6,124 nucleotides of DNA, taken from positions 1 to 6,124 of the forward strand of contig JBBFLY010000112.1 in assembly GCA_037478855.1 (NCBI GenBank), given 5' to 3'. Shown piece by piece: positions 5,409 to 6,124 of the stretch. The first letter of the stretch is position 1. The number at the start of each line of letters is the position of its first letter. This DNA comes from Rhabdothermincola sp037478855. GTDB lineage: Bacteria > Actinomycetota > Acidimicrobiia > Acidimicrobiales > Acidimicrobilacustridaceae. The position numbers and the translations under genes were made by a program. Below the pieces are notes generated by a model. The model made no database searches. It saw only the letters and a program-made list of their open reading frames with translations, and had not been told where the DNA came from.

Positions 5409-6124
5409 GGCTCCCGACCCGACTCGTAGGCCCGCACGATGGCCTCGTACGCGGGAACCGACAGCAGCTTCCCGTGCGTGCCCACCGCCGCGACCCGGCC
5501 GCGATCGAGCAACACGACCCGGTCGGCGAGCATGATCGTGGAGACTCGGTGGGCGACGACCAGGGTGGTCATGTCGAGGGACCGGCGGAGACCGTCGAGG
5601 ATCGCGGCCTCCACGACCGGATCGACCGCCGAGGTGGCGTCGTCGAGGATCAGCACCCGTGGGCGGCGGAGCAGCGCGCGCGCCAGGGCGATCCGCTGGC
5701 GCTGGCCGCCAGAGAGCGTGACCCCCCGTTCACCCACGACCGTCTGGTAGCCGTCAGGAAGGCGGGTGATGAACTCGTGGGCCCGGGCGGTCCGCGCCGC
5801 CTCCACGATCTGGTCGTGCGACACCTCGTCGCCCAGCGAGATGTTCTCGGCCACGGTGTCGGCGAACAGGAACGTCTCCTGGAACACGAGCGCCACCGCT
5901 CGACGCAGCTCCATCAGATCGGCGAACCGCAGATCGACGCCGCCGACCGAGACCACGCCCTCGGTCGGGTCCGCCATCCTCACCAGCAGCTCGCAGAGCG
6001 TGGTCTTGCCCGAACCGGTGGCCCCGACGATCGCGACGATCTCGCCGGGATCGACCCGCAGCGAGACGTGGTCCAGCACGCGATGCCCGTCGTAGGCGAA
6101 GGACACGTCGTCGTAGGTGACCGC
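5405..6124 (-). CDS. ABC exporter half-transporter partner, C-terminal ATPase domain (partial)
   Basis: The frame stays open to the right edge, so 239 C-terminal residues are visible; the membrane domain is presumably encoded beyond the window. The GTG near 6104-6106 is an internal Val codon of the usual 'VSFAY' opening of the ATPase fold, not a start. Motifs in visible numbering: the A-loop Tyr of SFAYDG (Tyr11), Walker A GATGSGKTT (34-42), Q-loop Gln82 (VFQETFLF), a perfect signature LSGGQRQR (137-144), Walker B VLILDD with Asp at 162 where the catalytic Glu should be, and switch His192 (VAHRVST). A Glu-to-Asp change with intact signature is typical of one half of heterodimeric exporters such as TM287/288 or LmrCD (family knowledge). 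It ends in an ATGA overlap with the next gene, whose altered signature complements it. Cargo is unknown. Confidence 0.93.
   Translation of the reverse strand, partial: AVTYDDVSFAYDGHRVLDHVSLRVDPGEIVAIVGATGSGKTTLCELLVRMADPTEGVVSVGGVDLRFADLMELRRAVALVFQETFLFADTVAENISLGDEVSHDQIVEAARTARAHEFITRLPDGYQTVVGERGVTLSGGQRQRIALARALLRRPRVLILDDATSAVDPVVEAAILDGLRRSLDMTTLVVAHRVSTIMLADRVVLLDRGRVAAVGTHGKLLSVPAYEAIVRAYESGREP

Noticed and set aside
6104..6106. A start codon for the second ABC gene inside the window
   Set aside because: The codon falls inside the conserved first strand of the ATPase domain, and the frame continues open to the edge with matching residues (VTYDD). It is an internal Val.

Overview
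The window is GC-rich and tightly packed, with GTG starts, TANNNT-type -10 boxes directly in front of start codons, and an actinobacterial-style gene set (SCP2 protein, ~328-aa malate dehydrogenase, half-size ABC exporters). It looks like chromosomal DNA of an actinomycete. An acidimicrobial lineage is possible, but that is a guess from gene content, not a measurement. I see no RNA gene, insertion sequence, integrase, CRISPR array or other sign of a mobile region.

Layout, left to right. (1) 1-331, minus: the first 110 residues of an unrecognised protein that enters a strongly polyproline region and runs off the left edge. (2) 433-1596 and 1589-1933, minus: an overlapping two-gene unit. The upstream gene encodes a free-standing phosphohistidine swivelling domain of the PEP-utilizer type; the downstream gene encodes a ~387-aa protein I do not recognise. 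(3) 1934-2002: a 69-bp divergent promoter region. (4) 2003-2386, plus: a single-domain SCP2-like lipid-binding protein, apparently read from a leaderless transcript. (5) 2463-3449, minus: malate dehydrogenase, ending convergently with the SCP2 gene. (6) 3450-3551: a short control region holding a terminator for the ABC operon and a probable mdh promoter. (7) 3552-5408 and 5405-6124, minus: two half-transporter ABC genes joined by an ATGA overlap. The second is cut by the right edge, leaving only its ATPase domain.

How they work together: the two ABC genes very probably form one heterodimeric exporter. One carries Asp for the catalytic Glu but a perfect LSGGQ; the other has the Glu but a changed signature (LSVGE). 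Together they give one working and one degenerate ATP site. Mdh is a central-metabolism enzyme with its own promoter and no evident link to the exporter. The least explained part is the phosphohistidine-domain/unknown-protein pair: neither gene carries the ATP-grasp or PEP-binding domain that normally works with such a swivelling domain, so the pair must act with a partner elsewhere or have been repurposed.
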